A DNA stretch of 64,000 nt from Thermus filiformis (GTDB taxonomy: Bacteria > Deinococcota > Deinococci > Deinococcales > Thermaceae). The notes under the pieces are model-generated. The model ran no database searches and was not told where the DNA came from. It saw only the letters and a program-made list of their open reading frames with translations. Positions 26,287 through 35,071 of this stretch are shown here, piece after piece; within the stretch, counting starts at the first letter, position 1; each line of letters opens with the position of its first letter. The stretch lies in NCBI RefSeq assembly GCF_000771745.2, contig NZ_JPSL02000036.1, forward strand, positions 62,001 to 126,000, in the 5' to 3' direction. Position numbers and translations under genes: made by a program.

Positions 26287-26798
26287 AGGGAGAGGAGTTT
26301 ATACGTCGGCTCGAGGACCTGAAGGCCAAGAAGGCCTGGACCCGGGCCCGGGCGGTTTTGCGCCGGAGCCTGGCCTTCCCCCCCGGGGCCTACCCCCCGG
26401 CCATGCCCTACGTGGAGCCCTACGTGGGGAAGGCGGAGGGCTGGCGGCGGGAGGCCTACTACCTGGTGGCCGCCCTCTACGCCCTGAAGGACGGGGCGCA
26501 CCGGCCGGACCGCACCCTGGCCCGGGCCCTGAGGGAGGAGGGAAGAGGGCGCGACTCGGCCAGCCTGGAAAGGCGGTTCCTGGCCCTTCTGGACGCGGAC
26601 CGGGACCAGGTGGCCTCGAGGCTCCGGCGGGCGGTGGCCCTGGTGGAGGGGGGGCTGGACTTCGGCCGGCTCCTGGACGACCTGCGCTTCTGGTTTGACC
26701 CCAACCGGCGGGTCCAGGCCCGCTGGGCGAGGGAGTTCTACGGCTTAGAGGCGGAAGCAGACCTTTCGGAGGAGAAGCAAGAGGAGGTGGAAGGATGA
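26283..26798 (+). CDS. cse2: Cascade small subunit Cse2 (CasB/Cas11)
   Basis: 171 residues, GTG start overlapping the cas8e stop (GTGA). All-helical; WTRARAVLRRSLAFPPGAYP near the N-terminus and a basic middle (GRDSASLERRFLALLDAD) fit the Cse2 fold. Two copies line the belly of Cascade and contact the displaced strand. The ATG of cas7e overlaps its stop. Confidence 0.92.
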   Translation: MKGEEFIRRLEDLKAKKAWTRARAVLRRSLAFPPGAYPPAMPYVEPYVGKAEGWRREAYYLVAALYALKDGAHRPDRTLARALREEGRGRDSASLERRFLALLDADRDQVASRLRRAVALVEGGLDFGRLLDDLRFWFDPNRRVQARWAREFYGLEAEADLSEEKQEEVEG

Positions 26799-27907
26799 AG
26801 CTTTTGGAGATTCACGTGATCCAGACCGTGGCCCCCAGCAACCTGAACCGGGACGACACGGGAAGCCCCAAGGACGCCCTCTTCGGGGGGTACCGCCGGG
26901 CCCGCATCTCCAGCCAGGCCCAGAAGCGGGCGGTGCGCCTGGCCTTCCGGGACTGGCCCCTGCTTTCCCAAGAGGAGCTGGCCGTGCGCACCAAGCGCCT
27001 GCTGGAGGCCCTGGGCGACCGGCTTCAGGACCTTCCGGATGGGGGCGGCCGGGCGGTGGAGAACGCCCTGAACGCCCTGGGCCTGGGGGTCAAGGAGGGG
27101 AAGACGGAGTACCTCCTCTTCCTGGGCCACCGGGAGCTGGACCGGCTGGCTGGGATCATCCGGGAGAACCTCGAGGCCCTCTCCGGGGAGGTCAAGGGGA
27201 AGAAGGAGGCCAAGGTGCCCGAGGAGGTGAAGAAGGCCCTGGAGCGGGTGCTGGACGGGGGCAAGGCGGTGGACCTGGCCCTCTTCGGCCGGATGCTGGC
27301 CGACCGGCCCGAGCTGGGGGTGGACGCGGCGGCCCAGGTGGCCCACGCCCTCTCCACCCACAAGGTGGACCGGGAGTTTGACTTCTACACGGCGGTGGAC
27401 GACCTGAACCCCAAGGAGGACACGGGCGCCGGGATGATGGGGGACGTGGAGTTCTACTCCGCCACCCTCTACCGCTACGCGGTGGTGAACCTGGACCTCC
27501 TGAAGGGGAACCTCCAGGGGGACAAGGACCTCGCCCTCAGGGGAGCCCTGGCCTTCCTCGAGGCCTTCCCCCTCACCCTCCCCTCGGGCAAGCAGAACAG
27601 CTTCGCCGCCCACAACCCGCCCCTCTTCGTGGCCTTCCGGGCGGGGGAGGGGATGCCCCGCAACCTGGCCACGGCCTTTGAGGACCCGGTCTACCCCAAG
27701 GACGGGAAGCCCCTCTCGGCCCTTTCCGTGGAGAGGCTCGTGGCGGAGTGGAAGAAGTTTGACGAGGCCTACGGCCCCCTCCGCCCCGAGTGGAAAGGGG
27801 CGGTGAACCTCACAGGGGTGGAGCTGGGGGACCTGGTGGGCCTTCCCAACCTCTCCGCCCTCAAGGCGAAGGCGGAGGAGGCCCTGAGGGCGCTTTTGGA
27901 GGTGTAG
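26795..27907 (+). CDS. cas7e: Cascade backbone subunit Cas7e (Cse4/CasC)
   Basis: 370 residues. Starts MKLLEIHVIQTVAPSNLNRD, then GGYRRARISSQAQKRAVRLAF, the signature of the RNA-binding palm of Cas7e. The thumb that flips out every sixth crRNA base is expected near residues 195-225 (AVDDLNPKEDTGAGMMG). Six copies coat the crRNA. Confidence 0.95.
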   Translation: MKLLEIHVIQTVAPSNLNRDDTGSPKDALFGGYRRARISSQAQKRAVRLAFRDWPLLSQEELAVRTKRLLEALGDRLQDLPDGGGRAVENALNALGLGVKEGKTEYLLFLGHRELDRLAGIIRENLEALSGEVKGKKEAKVPEEVKKALERVLDGGKAVDLALFGRMLADRPELGVDAAAQVAHALSTHKVDREFDFYTAVDDLNPKEDTGAGMMGDVEFYSATLYRYAVVNLDLLKGNLQGDKDLALRGALAFLEAFPLTLPSGKQNSFAAHNPPLFVAFRAGEGMPRNLATAFEDPVYPKDGKPLSALSVERLVAEWKKFDEAYGPLRPEWKGAVNLTGVELGDLVGLPNLSALKAKAEEALRALLEV

Positions 27908-27908
27908 C

Positions 27909-28577
27909 GTGCCCACCCTCCTCCTCAGGCTCCAAGGCCCCATGCAGTCTTGGGGTACACGGAGCCGGTTTGACCACCGGGACACCTGGCCCTACCCCAC
28001 CAAGAGCGGGGTCCTGGGCCTTCTGGCCGCCGCCTTGGGCCGGGACCGGGAGGAGGACGTCTCCGACCTGGCCCGCCTGCGGATGGGGGTGCGGGTGGAC
28101 CGGAAGGGGGTCTTGAAGGTGGACTACCAGACGGCCCAGGAGGTCCTCACCGCCGACCTCAGGGGCCGGGGGAACGTGCAGAGCTGGCGCTACTACCTTT
28201 CGGACGCGGCCTTTCTGGTGGGCCTCGAGGGGGAGCGGTCCCTCCTGGAGGAGGCCCACCGGGCCCTCCTCAACCCCCGCTACGCCCTCTACCTGGGCCG
28301 GAAGGGGTACGCGCCGAGCCCGCCCCCCTACCTGGAGGACGGCCTGCGGGAGGAGGGGCTGGAGGCGGCCCTCCGCTCCTACCCCTACCTACTCCCGAAG
28401 GAGCCGAAGGAGGACCTTCTTCTGGCCCTGGAGGCCCCGCCGGGGGAGGGGCGGCTGGTCTACGACCAGCCCCTGGCCCCCTTCGCAAGGAGGCGCTTCG
28501 GGGCCCGGTACGTGCGGGAGGAGGTCCTGCCCAAGGGGGAGGTGAAGGTCCGTGTGGGTGAGCAAGCTGGTGCTTGA
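27909..28577 (+). CDS. cas5e: Cascade subunit Cas5e (CasD)
   Basis: 222 residues from GTG 27909. It begins with the RAMP strand TLLLRLQGPMQSWG and RDTWPYPTKSGVLGLLAAALG, diagnostic of Cas5e, which holds the crRNA 5' handle. One base separates it from the cas7e stop, and its end overlaps cas6e by 26 bases. Confidence 0.94.
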   Translation: MPTLLLRLQGPMQSWGTRSRFDHRDTWPYPTKSGVLGLLAAALGRDREEDVSDLARLRMGVRVDRKGVLKVDYQTAQEVLTADLRGRGNVQSWRYYLSDAAFLVGLEGERSLLEEAHRALLNPRYALYLGRKGYAPSPPPYLEDGLREEGLEAALRSYPYLLPKEPKEDLLLALEAPPGEGRLVYDQPLAPFARRRFGARYVREEVLPKGEVKVRVGEQAGA

Positions 28578-29154
28578 CCCCCGTTCCCGGGCGGCCCGGC
28601 GCGACCTGGCGAACCCCTACGAGATGCACCGCACCCTCAGCCGGGCGGTCTCCCAGGCGCTTGCGGAAGGAAGCGAGCGGCTCCTTTTCCGCCTCGAGCC
28701 CACCCCTGCCCACGAGCGGCCGGTGGTCCTGGTCCAGACCCTGAGCCTTCCCGACTGGGGGGTCCTCGAGGCCGGTTACGCCGAGGTCCACCCGCCCAAG
28801 CCCTTCCGGCCGGCCCTGCGGCCGGGCCAGGTCCTCGCCTTCCGCCTCCGGGCCAACCCCGCCAAGCGGGCCCGGGAGACGGGGAAACGGGTGGCCCTGA
28901 AGACCCGGGAGGAGAAGCTGGCCTGGCTTTCCAGGCGGCTGGAGGAAGGGGGGTTTCTTCTACTCAAGGGGGAAATCCTCCAGGACGTCTTCCTGGAGGT
29001 GCCCAAGGCGGGGCACCGGGTCCAGGTCCAGGCCGTCCTGTTTGAGGGCCTCCTGGAGGTGAGGGAGCCGGAAAAGGCCCTAAAGACCCTGAGGCAAGGG
29101 GTCGGCCCCGGGAAGGCCCTGGGGCTCGGCCTCCTTTCGGTGAAACGCGCCTGA
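28552..29154 (+). CDS. cas6e: crRNA-processing endonuclease Cas6e (Cse3/CasE)
   Basis: 200 residues, double RAMP fold. NPYEMHRTLSRAV near residue 26 carries the catalytic His; GPGKALGLGLLSVKRA at the C-terminus is the Gly-rich loop of Cas6 proteins. It cuts repeats after the CCCCAC/GTGGGG hairpin, leaving the 8-base handle, and should also process pseudo-repeat 1 after cas3. It is the last cas gene here: cas1 and cas2, which normally follow, are missing. Confidence 0.95.
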   Translation: MWVSKLVLDPRSRAARRDLANPYEMHRTLSRAVSQALAEGSERLLFRLEPTPAHERPVVLVQTLSLPDWGVLEAGYAEVHPPKPFRPALRPGQVLAFRLRANPAKRARETGKRVALKTREEKLAWLSRRLEEGGFLLLKGEILQDVFLEVPKAGHRVQVQAVLFEGLLEVREPEKALKTLRQGVGPGKALGLGLLSVKRA

Positions 29155-29316
29155 GGGTGACGGGTAGGGCCTTTCCCTCCGCCCCCACGCTTCCTGCCGG
29201 GGCCTTGATGGTATAGTGCGGGTGACGGTGCGCAACGCCGAGGCCGTGCGCAAGGCCGAAAAGCTCAGGCGCACGACCCAGGCAGCGCGCGGGGACCTTG
29301 ACAAGGAAAACCCGGG
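29155..29316 (+). promoter_or_regulatory. Region between cas6e and array 2, with promoter
   Basis: Where cas1-cas2 would be expected there are only 162 bases. TGGTATAGT (extended -10, 29209-29217) precedes a 32-codon GTG ORF (29222-29320; VTVRNAEAVRKAEKL...) that would be leaderless and whose TAG lies in the first, degenerate repeat of array 2. The box is the likely array promoter; the ORF is weak and not called as a gene. Confidence 0.45.
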
Positions 29317-29589
29317 CTAGGCCTCACGAACGTGGGGATGGACCGTACCAGAACCTCATCAACCAGTACCTGAAGGAGTAGTCCCCACGCACGTGGGGAT
29401 GGACCGTCCATCACCAGGTAGAACCTGCTTCCCCCCGCGTAGTCCCCACGAACGTGGGGATGGACCACGGCTGTACTCGGGCTCCAGGGGCGGGCGGAAG
29501 TAGTCCCCACGCACGTGGGGATGGACCGCCGTTCTCGTCGTGGGCCAGGTAGTAGCCGGGGTAGTCCCCACGCGCGTGGGGATGGACCC
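29317..29589 (+). CRISPR. Type I-E CRISPR array 2 (5 repeats, 4 spacers)
   Basis: 29-bp repeats GTAGTCCCCACG..CGTGGGGATGGACCG starting at 29317, 29378, 29439, 29500 and 29561, with four 32-bp spacers. The first repeat is degenerate in its 5' half (CTAGGCCTCACG), which breaks the Cas6e stem. The loops (GCAC/GAAC/GCGC) differ from array 1 (GCGT). Orientation is away from the cas genes. Confidence 0.95.
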
Positions 29590-29612
29590 CCTTTTCTTGC
29601 GGCGTCACCCCG

Positions 29613-29618
29613 TATAAT
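29613..29618 (+). promoter_or_regulatory. -10 box TATAAT before the DUF2939 gene
   Basis: A consensus TATAAT 24 bases after the last CRISPR repeat, with only a weak -35 (CTTTTC, 16-bp spacing). The start codon is 38 bases downstream behind GAGAAGGGAG. Confidence 0.55.
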
Positions 29619-29656
29619 GGAGCTGTCCCCGTTTTGGGGAGAGAAGGGAGTCGCCC

Positions 29657-30148
29657 ATGAAAAAGACAAGGCTCGCCCTTTTGGTTCTCGTCCCCCTGCT
29701 CCTTTTGGGGGCCTACGTCTGGGCCTCGCCCTACCTCTTCCTGCGCTCCCTCCAAAGCGCGGTGCTCGCGGGGGACCAGGCCCGCCTCGAGCGCCTGGTG
29801 GACTTCCCCCGGGTGCGCCAGGGGCTGAAGGCTGAGCTCCACGCCGGCCTCTTGAAGCAGGTTGGGGAAGAGGCCAACCCCTTTGCCGGCCTCGCCTACC
29901 TCTTCGCGGCGGGGCTTCTGGACGCCTTCGTGGATGCCCTCCTCACCCCCGAGGGGCTCGCCTCCCTGGGCACCGGCCAGGAGCCCGGACAAGCCCCCAA
30001 GGAGGCGGTACGGGACTGGCGGCTCGCCTACCAGGGCTTCCGCCTGGCCTACATCTACCCCAAGGACGACCCTAATAGCCGCCTCTACCTGGAGCGGCAG
30101 GGGCTTTGGGGCTGGAGGGTGGTCCGGCTCCAGGTGCCCCTGGAGTGA
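29657..30148 (+). CDS. DUF2939 membrane-anchored protein
   Basis: 163 residues. An N-terminal anchor (residues 5-24, LALLVLVPLLLLGAYVWASP) is followed by the DUF2939 pattern: YLFLRSLQSAVLAGDQARLERLVDFPRVRQGLK, a middle Ala-rich segment, and RLYLERQGLWGWRVVRLQVP. Probably periplasmic side. Function unknown; it stands alone after array 2. Confidence 0.8.
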   Translation: MKKTRLALLVLVPLLLLGAYVWASPYLFLRSLQSAVLAGDQARLERLVDFPRVRQGLKAELHAGLLKQVGEEANPFAGLAYLFAAGLLDAFVDALLTPEGLASLGTGQEPGQAPKEAVRDWRLAYQGFRLAYIYPKDDPNSRLYLERQGLWGWRVVRLQVPLE

Positions 30149-30157
30149 GCCGGGGGG

Positions 30158-30619
30158 CTACTGCGCCTTAGCCAGACGCTTCCGGAGGTAGTCCAGGACC
30201 TGGTCCGCGTCCCGGAAGGGGTTGACTCCCCGCCAGATCTGCTCTATGCGGCCTTCGGGGTTGATGAGGACCGTGTCCCGGCTGTAAAAGCCCAGGAGGC
30301 TTCGCACGCCGTAGGCCCGGGCCAGGCGGCCCTCGGGGTCGGGAAGCATCCCCCCCTTGAGGGCCAGCTTCTCCACGAAGGCGCACTGGGCCGAGGCGGG
30401 GTCGTGGCTCACCCCGTAGACCCGGACCCCCAGGCGCTGGAACTCCGGGTAGAGCTCGCTGTAGCGCTTGGCCTGGGCGGTGCAGCCCGGGCTTTGGGCC
30501 TTGGGGTAGAACCAAAGGACGACCCAGCTTCCCCGGAGGTCCACGAAGTTCCCGTAGCTGTCCCGGGCCTGTAGGAGGGGGGCGGGGTCGCCGGGGGTGA
30601 GGGGCTTTCTGGAGAGCAT
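30158..30619 (-). CDS. bcp: Thiol peroxidase, Bcp/PrxQ-type peroxiredoxin
   Basis: 153 residues, thioredoxin fold. FYPKAQSPGCTAQAKRY holds the peroxidatic Cys (near residue 46) with the usual Pro and Thr around it. The common second Cys five residues later is absent, so it may resolve through another Cys (near 78, SAQCAF) or act as 1-Cys. It reduces peroxides with thioredoxin. Divergent from the oxidoreductase upstream. Confidence 0.88.
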   Translation of the reverse strand: MLSRKPLTPGDPAPLLQARDSYGNFVDLRGSWVVLWFYPKAQSPGCTAQAKRYSELYPEFQRLGVRVYGVSHDPASAQCAFVEKLALKGGMLPDPEGRLARAYGVRSLLGFYSRDTVLINPEGRIEQIWRGVNPFRDADQVLDYLRKRLAKAQ

Positions 30620-30676
30620 GCCCTCAGTCTAAGGCGGCCCGGGGGCCTCGAGGGTGGCCTGGGGTAAACTTCCCCT

Positions 30677-31789
30677 ATGCCCGACGTGGTGGTGGTGGGG
30701 GCGGGGATCGTGGGGGCGGCCTCGGCCTTTCGGCTTGCCGAGGCGGGGCTTCGGGTCTTGGTCCTGGAGAAGGAGGCCACCTTCGCCCAAGGCTCCACGG
30801 GCCGGAGTGCCGCCGGGGTGCGGGTCCAGTTCTTTGAACCCGCCAACGTTCTCCTCTCCTACCGCTCCATCCTGGAGTACCGGGAGATCCCCGAGGCCGG
30901 CTACCGGCCCATAGGCTACCTCTTCCTGGTCCCCGAGGGACGGGAGGCGGTCCAGGAGGAGGCCCTGCGGGTGCAGAAGGCCCTGGGGGTGCCCGTGGAG
31001 CGGCTCACCCTGGAGGAGGCCCGCGCCCGCGTCCCCTTCCGGGAGGAGGGGCTGGCCTTCGCCACCTTCGGGCCGATGGACGGGGTGATAGACCCCCACG
31101 GGGCCACCGCCTTCTACCTGCGGGAGGCGAGGCGGAGGGGGGCCGAGGTGCGCTACGAGGAGGCCCTCCTGGAAGCGCGCCGGGAAGGGGGCGTGTGGCG
31201 GCTTTGGACCACCCGGGGCCACCTGGAGGCCCCCTACCTTCTCCTGGCCACCGGGGCCTGGACGGGGGAGGTGGGGAGGCGGCTCGGCCTGGACCTTCCC
31301 GTCTGGCCCCTGCGCCGCATGGTCTTCGCCACCCGCCCCCTGGGGTTTCCCCACGCCTTTCCCCTCACCGTGGACCTGGGCACGGGGTTCTACCTGCGCT
31401 CCGAGGGGCCGAGGCTCCTTTTCGGCCGGTCCAACCCGGAGGAGGCCCCGGGCTTCCAGGAGGGGATGGACTGGGGCTGGCTTCCCCGGGTCCTCGAGGC
31501 GGGCCTCGCCCGCTTTCCCTTCCTGGAGGAGGCGGCTTTGGACCCGGGGGCCAGCTGGTGGGGCTACTACGAGATGACCCCGGACGCCAACCCCATCCTG
31601 GGCTTCGTGGAGGAAGGGCTCCTGGTGGCGGCGGGCTTCTCGGGCCACGGGGTGCAGCAGGCGGCCATGGTGGGCCGGCTCATGGCCGAGGAGGTGGTCC
31701 TGGGCCGGGCCCAAAGCCTGGACCTCGCCCCCTTCCGCCTCGCCCGCTTCCGGGAGGGGCGGTTTTTGAAGGAGCGGGGCATCGTTTGA
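30677..31789 (+). CDS. FAD-dependent amine/amino-acid oxidoreductase (DadA/SoxB-like)
   Basis: 370 residues, DAO fold. VVVVGAGIVGAASAFRLAE at the start binds FAD; AAGVRVQFFEPANV and DPHGATAFYLREARRRG lie in the substrate domain; LVAAGFSGHGVQQAAMVGRLMAE is the C-terminal FAD contact. A TAAACT box 7 bases before the ATG suggests a leaderless or nearly leaderless mRNA. Substrate cannot be read from sequence. Confidence 0.85.
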   Translation: MPDVVVVGAGIVGAASAFRLAEAGLRVLVLEKEATFAQGSTGRSAAGVRVQFFEPANVLLSYRSILEYREIPEAGYRPIGYLFLVPEGREAVQEEALRVQKALGVPVERLTLEEARARVPFREEGLAFATFGPMDGVIDPHGATAFYLREARRRGAEVRYEEALLEARREGGVWRLWTTRGHLEAPYLLLATGAWTGEVGRRLGLDLPVWPLRRMVFATRPLGFPHAFPLTVDLGTGFYLRSEGPRLLFGRSNPEEAPGFQEGMDWGWLPRVLEAGLARFPFLEEAALDPGASWWGYYEMTPDANPILGFVEEGLLVAAGFSGHGVQQAAMVGRLMAEEVVLGRAQSLDLAPFRLARFREGRFLKERGIV

Positions 31790-31893
31790 TGCCGCTCCAC
31801 CCAGGCCCCGCGGCGGGGTGGGGATTGTGGAGCGGTTCCCAGGGCCCCCTGTGCCCAGTCCAGGCCGGAGAAGTCTGGAGGGGGGGCGCGGTG

Positions 31894-31899
31894 TATACT
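31894..31899 (+). promoter_or_regulatory. -10 box TATACT before the BTAD-TPR gene
   Basis: TATACT ends 10 bases before the ATG at 31910, so the mRNA would have a leader of only a few bases and no ribosome site. Confidence 0.5.
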
Positions 31900-31909
31900 C
31901 TTCCCGAGC

Positions 31910-33595
31910 ATGCTGCGCACCCTGGGAGGGCTTTCCTGGGAGAAGGCCCCGGACTTCCGTAAGAAGAAGCCCCTCTTGCTCCTGGCCTATTTGGCCCTGG
32001 AGGGGCCCAGGTCCCGGCGGCACCTGGTGGAGCTCTTTTGGCCCGAGGCCAGCGACGCTCTAAACAGCCTCTCCGTGGCCTTGGCCCACCTTCGGCGGGC
32101 CGGGGTTCCCCTCGAGGGGGAGGAGGTGCTTTCGGTCCAGGTCCCCTGCGATGCCCTGGACCTGGAGGCCGCCCTGGCCCGGGGGGATCTGGAGGAGGCC
32201 TTCCGCCTCTACCGGGGCCGCTTCCTGGAAGGGGCCGACGAGGGGCTTTCCCCGGAGCTCGAGGAGTGGGTCTGGGGGAAGCGGGAGGCCCTGGCCCTGA
32301 GCCTCTGGGCCGCCTGCCGAAAGGAGGCGGAGGCCCTGGCGGGGCTGGGTTTCCAGGAGGAGGCCCAAGCCCTCCTCCTGCGGGCCCGGGCCCTCCCGGG
32401 GGTGGGGGCGGTGGTGGAGGAGGAACCCGCCCTTCGCCCCTTCCCCCCCTCGGTGCGGCGGGCCTTCTTCGCCGTGGCCCTGGCGGGCCTCACCCGGGCG
32501 GCGGAGCTTCTGGGCCTTAGGGCCGAGGACCTGGAGCTTTTGGTGGAGAAGGGGCTTCTGGACCCCCAGGGCCGCCCCAAAAGGACGCTTCCCCTTCCCC
32601 TGGAGGGGCGGCGGGTGGCCTTGGAGCTCGCCCGCGCCCTTCCCCTCTCTGAGGCCGCCCCCCTTTACGGGCTCGCGCGGGGCCTCTGGGAGGAGAAGGA
32701 CCTTCCCCGGGCCCGCCTGGCCCTCCTGCGCCTGGCCCGGGAGCGGGTGGAGGAAGGGCCCCAGGAGGCCTTGGACCTCCTGAAGGACCTGGCCCCCGAT
32801 GCCGAGGTCCTCCTCCTGCGGGCCCGGGCCCTGGAGCGGCTGGGCCGCTACCGGGAGGCCCTGGACCTTCTGGAGGAACTCCCGGAGGGCCCCGAGCGGA
32901 GCGCCCTGAAGGGGGTGGTCCTCTTGCGGCTGGGCCAGGTGGTGGAGGCGGAGCGGGAGGCCGAGGCCGCCATGCGGGGCGGTCCTTACGCCCAGGCCGA
33001 GGCCCTGAACCTCAGGGGGATGAAGCTCCTGGGCCAGGGCCGCTTCCAGGAGGCCGCCGAGACCTTTGCCCGCGCGGCGGTGCGCTTTCTCATGGCTGGG
33101 GAGGAGGTGCGCCACCTGGCGGCCCTAAGCAACCGGGCGGTGGCCCTGGCTGAGCTCGGCCAGGGGGAGGAGGCCTTCGCCGAGGTCCTGGAGGCGGTGG
33201 GGGAGAGGAGGTTCCTCCGGGCCCGGGTCTACCTCAACCTGGGGGTGCTCCGGGAGCGGCAGGGCCAAATGGAGGAGGCGGAAAGGCTTTACCGGGAGTC
33301 CTTGGCCCTGGCCGAGGGCAACCTCGAGGCCATGGGCCGGGCCTGGAACAACCTGGGGGCCCTGTACCACCGGCAGGGGCGGCTCGAGGAGGCCCGGGCG
33401 GCCTACCGGGAGGCCCTGCGCCTGGCCAAGGAGGGGCGGGAGTGGGTGCTCACTGCGGCGGTCCTGGCCAACCTGGCCGAGCTGGAGGGGGAGCGGGCCA
33501 GCTTGGAGGAGGCCATCGCCCTCTTGGAGGAGGCCCGCTACACCGCCTTGGCCGAGCGGTACCGGAGCCGGCTCAAGGCGTTCAGACCCCGTTAA
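31910..33595 (+). CDS. SARP/BTAD-like regulator with TPR repeats
   Basis: 561 residues. Residues 1-65 look like the winged helix of SARP-type activators (KPLLLLAYLALEGPRSRRHLVELFWPEA, ALAHLRRAG). About 70-160 is the BTAD helical domain (LYRGRFLEGAD, ELEEWVWGKREAL). From about 290 to the end are TPR units, clearest at ARVYLNLGVLRERQGQMEEAERLYRESL and AWNNLGALYHRQGRLEEARAAYREAL. A transcription factor sensing through TPRs is likely; no target is evident nearby. Confidence 0.8.
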   Translation: MLRTLGGLSWEKAPDFRKKKPLLLLAYLALEGPRSRRHLVELFWPEASDALNSLSVALAHLRRAGVPLEGEEVLSVQVPCDALDLEAALARGDLEEAFRLYRGRFLEGADEGLSPELEEWVWGKREALALSLWAACRKEAEALAGLGFQEEAQALLLRARALPGVGAVVEEEPALRPFPPSVRRAFFAVALAGLTRAAELLGLRAEDLELLVEKGLLDPQGRPKRTLPLPLEGRRVALELARALPLSEAAPLYGLARGLWEEKDLPRARLALLRLARERVEEGPQEALDLLKDLAPDAEVLLLRARALERLGRYREALDLLEELPEGPERSALKGVVLLRLGQVVEAEREAEAAMRGGPYAQAEALNLRGMKLLGQGRFQEAAETFARAAVRFLMAGEEVRHLAALSNRAVALAELGQGEEAFAEVLEAVGERRFLRARVYLNLGVLRERQGQMEEAERLYRESLALAEGNLEAMGRAWNNLGALYHRQGRLEEARAAYREALRLAKEGREWVLTAAVLANLAELEGERASLEEAIALLEEARYTALAERYRSRLKAFRPR

Positions 33596-33763
33596 GCCCC
33601 CTCCCGCTACCCTGGGGGCCGGAGGTGGAAGGTGGACGAGCTTCCCGTTGCCTGGTTTAGGCCCCCTGTGCGCCCTCTTCGGGCGCTCCCGGAGCGCCCC
33701 TAGCCATGCCCCTCTCGGTCCTGGACCTGAGCGGGCAGAGCCTCATCTGGAAGGAGGACTCTT

Positions 33764-35071
33764 GTGAAGACAAAGGCAGTCTGGACCCTGTTCCTGATCC
33801 TGATGCTCTCCGCCTGCACCCCGGAAAGCCCCGGCCTGAGCCTCTTTCCCGGCCGGGCGGCCCTGGGGGAGGAGGTGGAGGCGAGGCTGACCGGCCTGCG
33901 GGCCGCTGAGGCCCGGGTCTTCGTGGCCGGGGTGGAGGCGGAGGTCACGGCCCGGGAGGAGGGGCGGCTCCGCTTCCGGGTGCCCGGTGTTCCCGGAGGG
34001 CCCCAGCCGGTGCGGGTGGTGGCCGGAGGGCGGGAGGCCCAGGCCGTTTTGGGGGTGCTGGGCCAGGTGGCCCGCGACCGGGTGCTCCTGCGGCTGCCCC
34101 TGGGCCAGGCCCCCAGGCTCCCCGCAGGCTTTGAGCTCCTGCGGCGGGACGACCTTGCGGGCTGCGGCTTCGCCCTGGCCGAGCTGGGCTATAGCGGGGA
34201 GGCCCTGGGGAGGGCCCTGGAGGAGCTGGAGGCCCAGGACCCCAGCTACAAGGCCGACCCCGAGAGCCTGTGGAGCCTGGGTGGCTGGGGGAGCGAGGCC
34301 ATCGGGGCCCCCCTGGCCCATACCCGCGGCCTCCGGGGGGATGGGGTGCGGGTGGCGGTGCTGGACACCGGGGTGGACGCGGCCATAAGCCAGCTTGAGG
34401 GCTACGACTTCGTGGAGGACGACCCCACCCCCCAGGACGCCTTCCCGGGCGGCCACGGCACCGGGGCGGCAGGCCTGGTCCTGGAGGTGGCCCCCGGGGT
34501 CGGCATCGTTCCCGTGCGGGTTTGCGACGAGAACGGGGTCTGCCGGGCCAGCCGGGTGGTGCGGGGGGTGTGCTGGGTGGTGCAGAACCGCCAGGGCCCC
34601 ACCGTCCTGAGCCTCAGCCTGGGCGGGGACACCCCGGTGGAAGCCCTGAGGCTTGCCCTCCAGGCCGCCCTGGGCCAGGGCATCCCGGTGGCGGCCGCCG
34701 CGGGCAACCAGGGGAAGCAGGGCAGCCCCGCCCACTACCCGGCGGCCTTTGACCTGCCGGGGCTGGTGGCGGTGGCGGCGCTGGACAAGTCCTTGAGCCC
34801 CGCTCCCTACAGCACCCGGGGAAGCTACGTGGACCTGGCCGCCCCGGGCACCGCCTTGGAGTGCACCACCCCCGGTGGGGGCGTGGGAAGCTGCACCGGG
34901 ACCTCCTTCGCCACCCCCCTGGTGGCCGGGGCCATGGCCCTGTGGCTCTCGGCCCAGCCCACCCTGACCCCGGCCCAGCTCCAGGCCCAGCTCGAGGCCC
35001 ACGCCCGCCCCCTGCCCTACCCCCCAGAGGAGGTGGGCAAGGGGATGGTGGACCTCTCCCAGGCCCCCTGA
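33764..35071 (+). CDS. Subtilisin-like serine protease, lipoprotein (S8)
   Basis: 435 residues from GTG 33764, AAGGAGGA upstream. Signal peptide with lipobox LMLSAC; the Cys (about residue 18) should be lipidated. Residues 20-95 form an Ig-like domain, 100-170 a pro- or linker region. Catalytic triad: Asp in VAVLDTGVD (near 205), His in GGHGTGAAG (near 230), Ser in GTSFATP (near 385), with oxyanion Asn in AAGNQG. The TGA stop is the first three bases of a repeat copy. Confidence 0.93.
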   Translation: MKTKAVWTLFLILMLSACTPESPGLSLFPGRAALGEEVEARLTGLRAAEARVFVAGVEAEVTAREEGRLRFRVPGVPGGPQPVRVVAGGREAQAVLGVLGQVARDRVLLRLPLGQAPRLPAGFELLRRDDLAGCGFALAELGYSGEALGRALEELEAQDPSYKADPESLWSLGGWGSEAIGAPLAHTRGLRGDGVRVAVLDTGVDAAISQLEGYDFVEDDPTPQDAFPGGHGTGAAGLVLEVAPGVGIVPVRVCDENGVCRASRVVRGVCWVVQNRQGPTVLSLSLGGDTPVEALRLALQAALGQGIPVAAAAGNQGKQGSPAHYPAAFDLPGLVAVAALDKSLSPAPYSTRGSYVDLAAPGTALECTTPGGGVGSCTGTSFATPLVAGAMALWLSAQPTLTPAQLQAQLEAHARPLPYPPEEVGKGMVDLSQAP

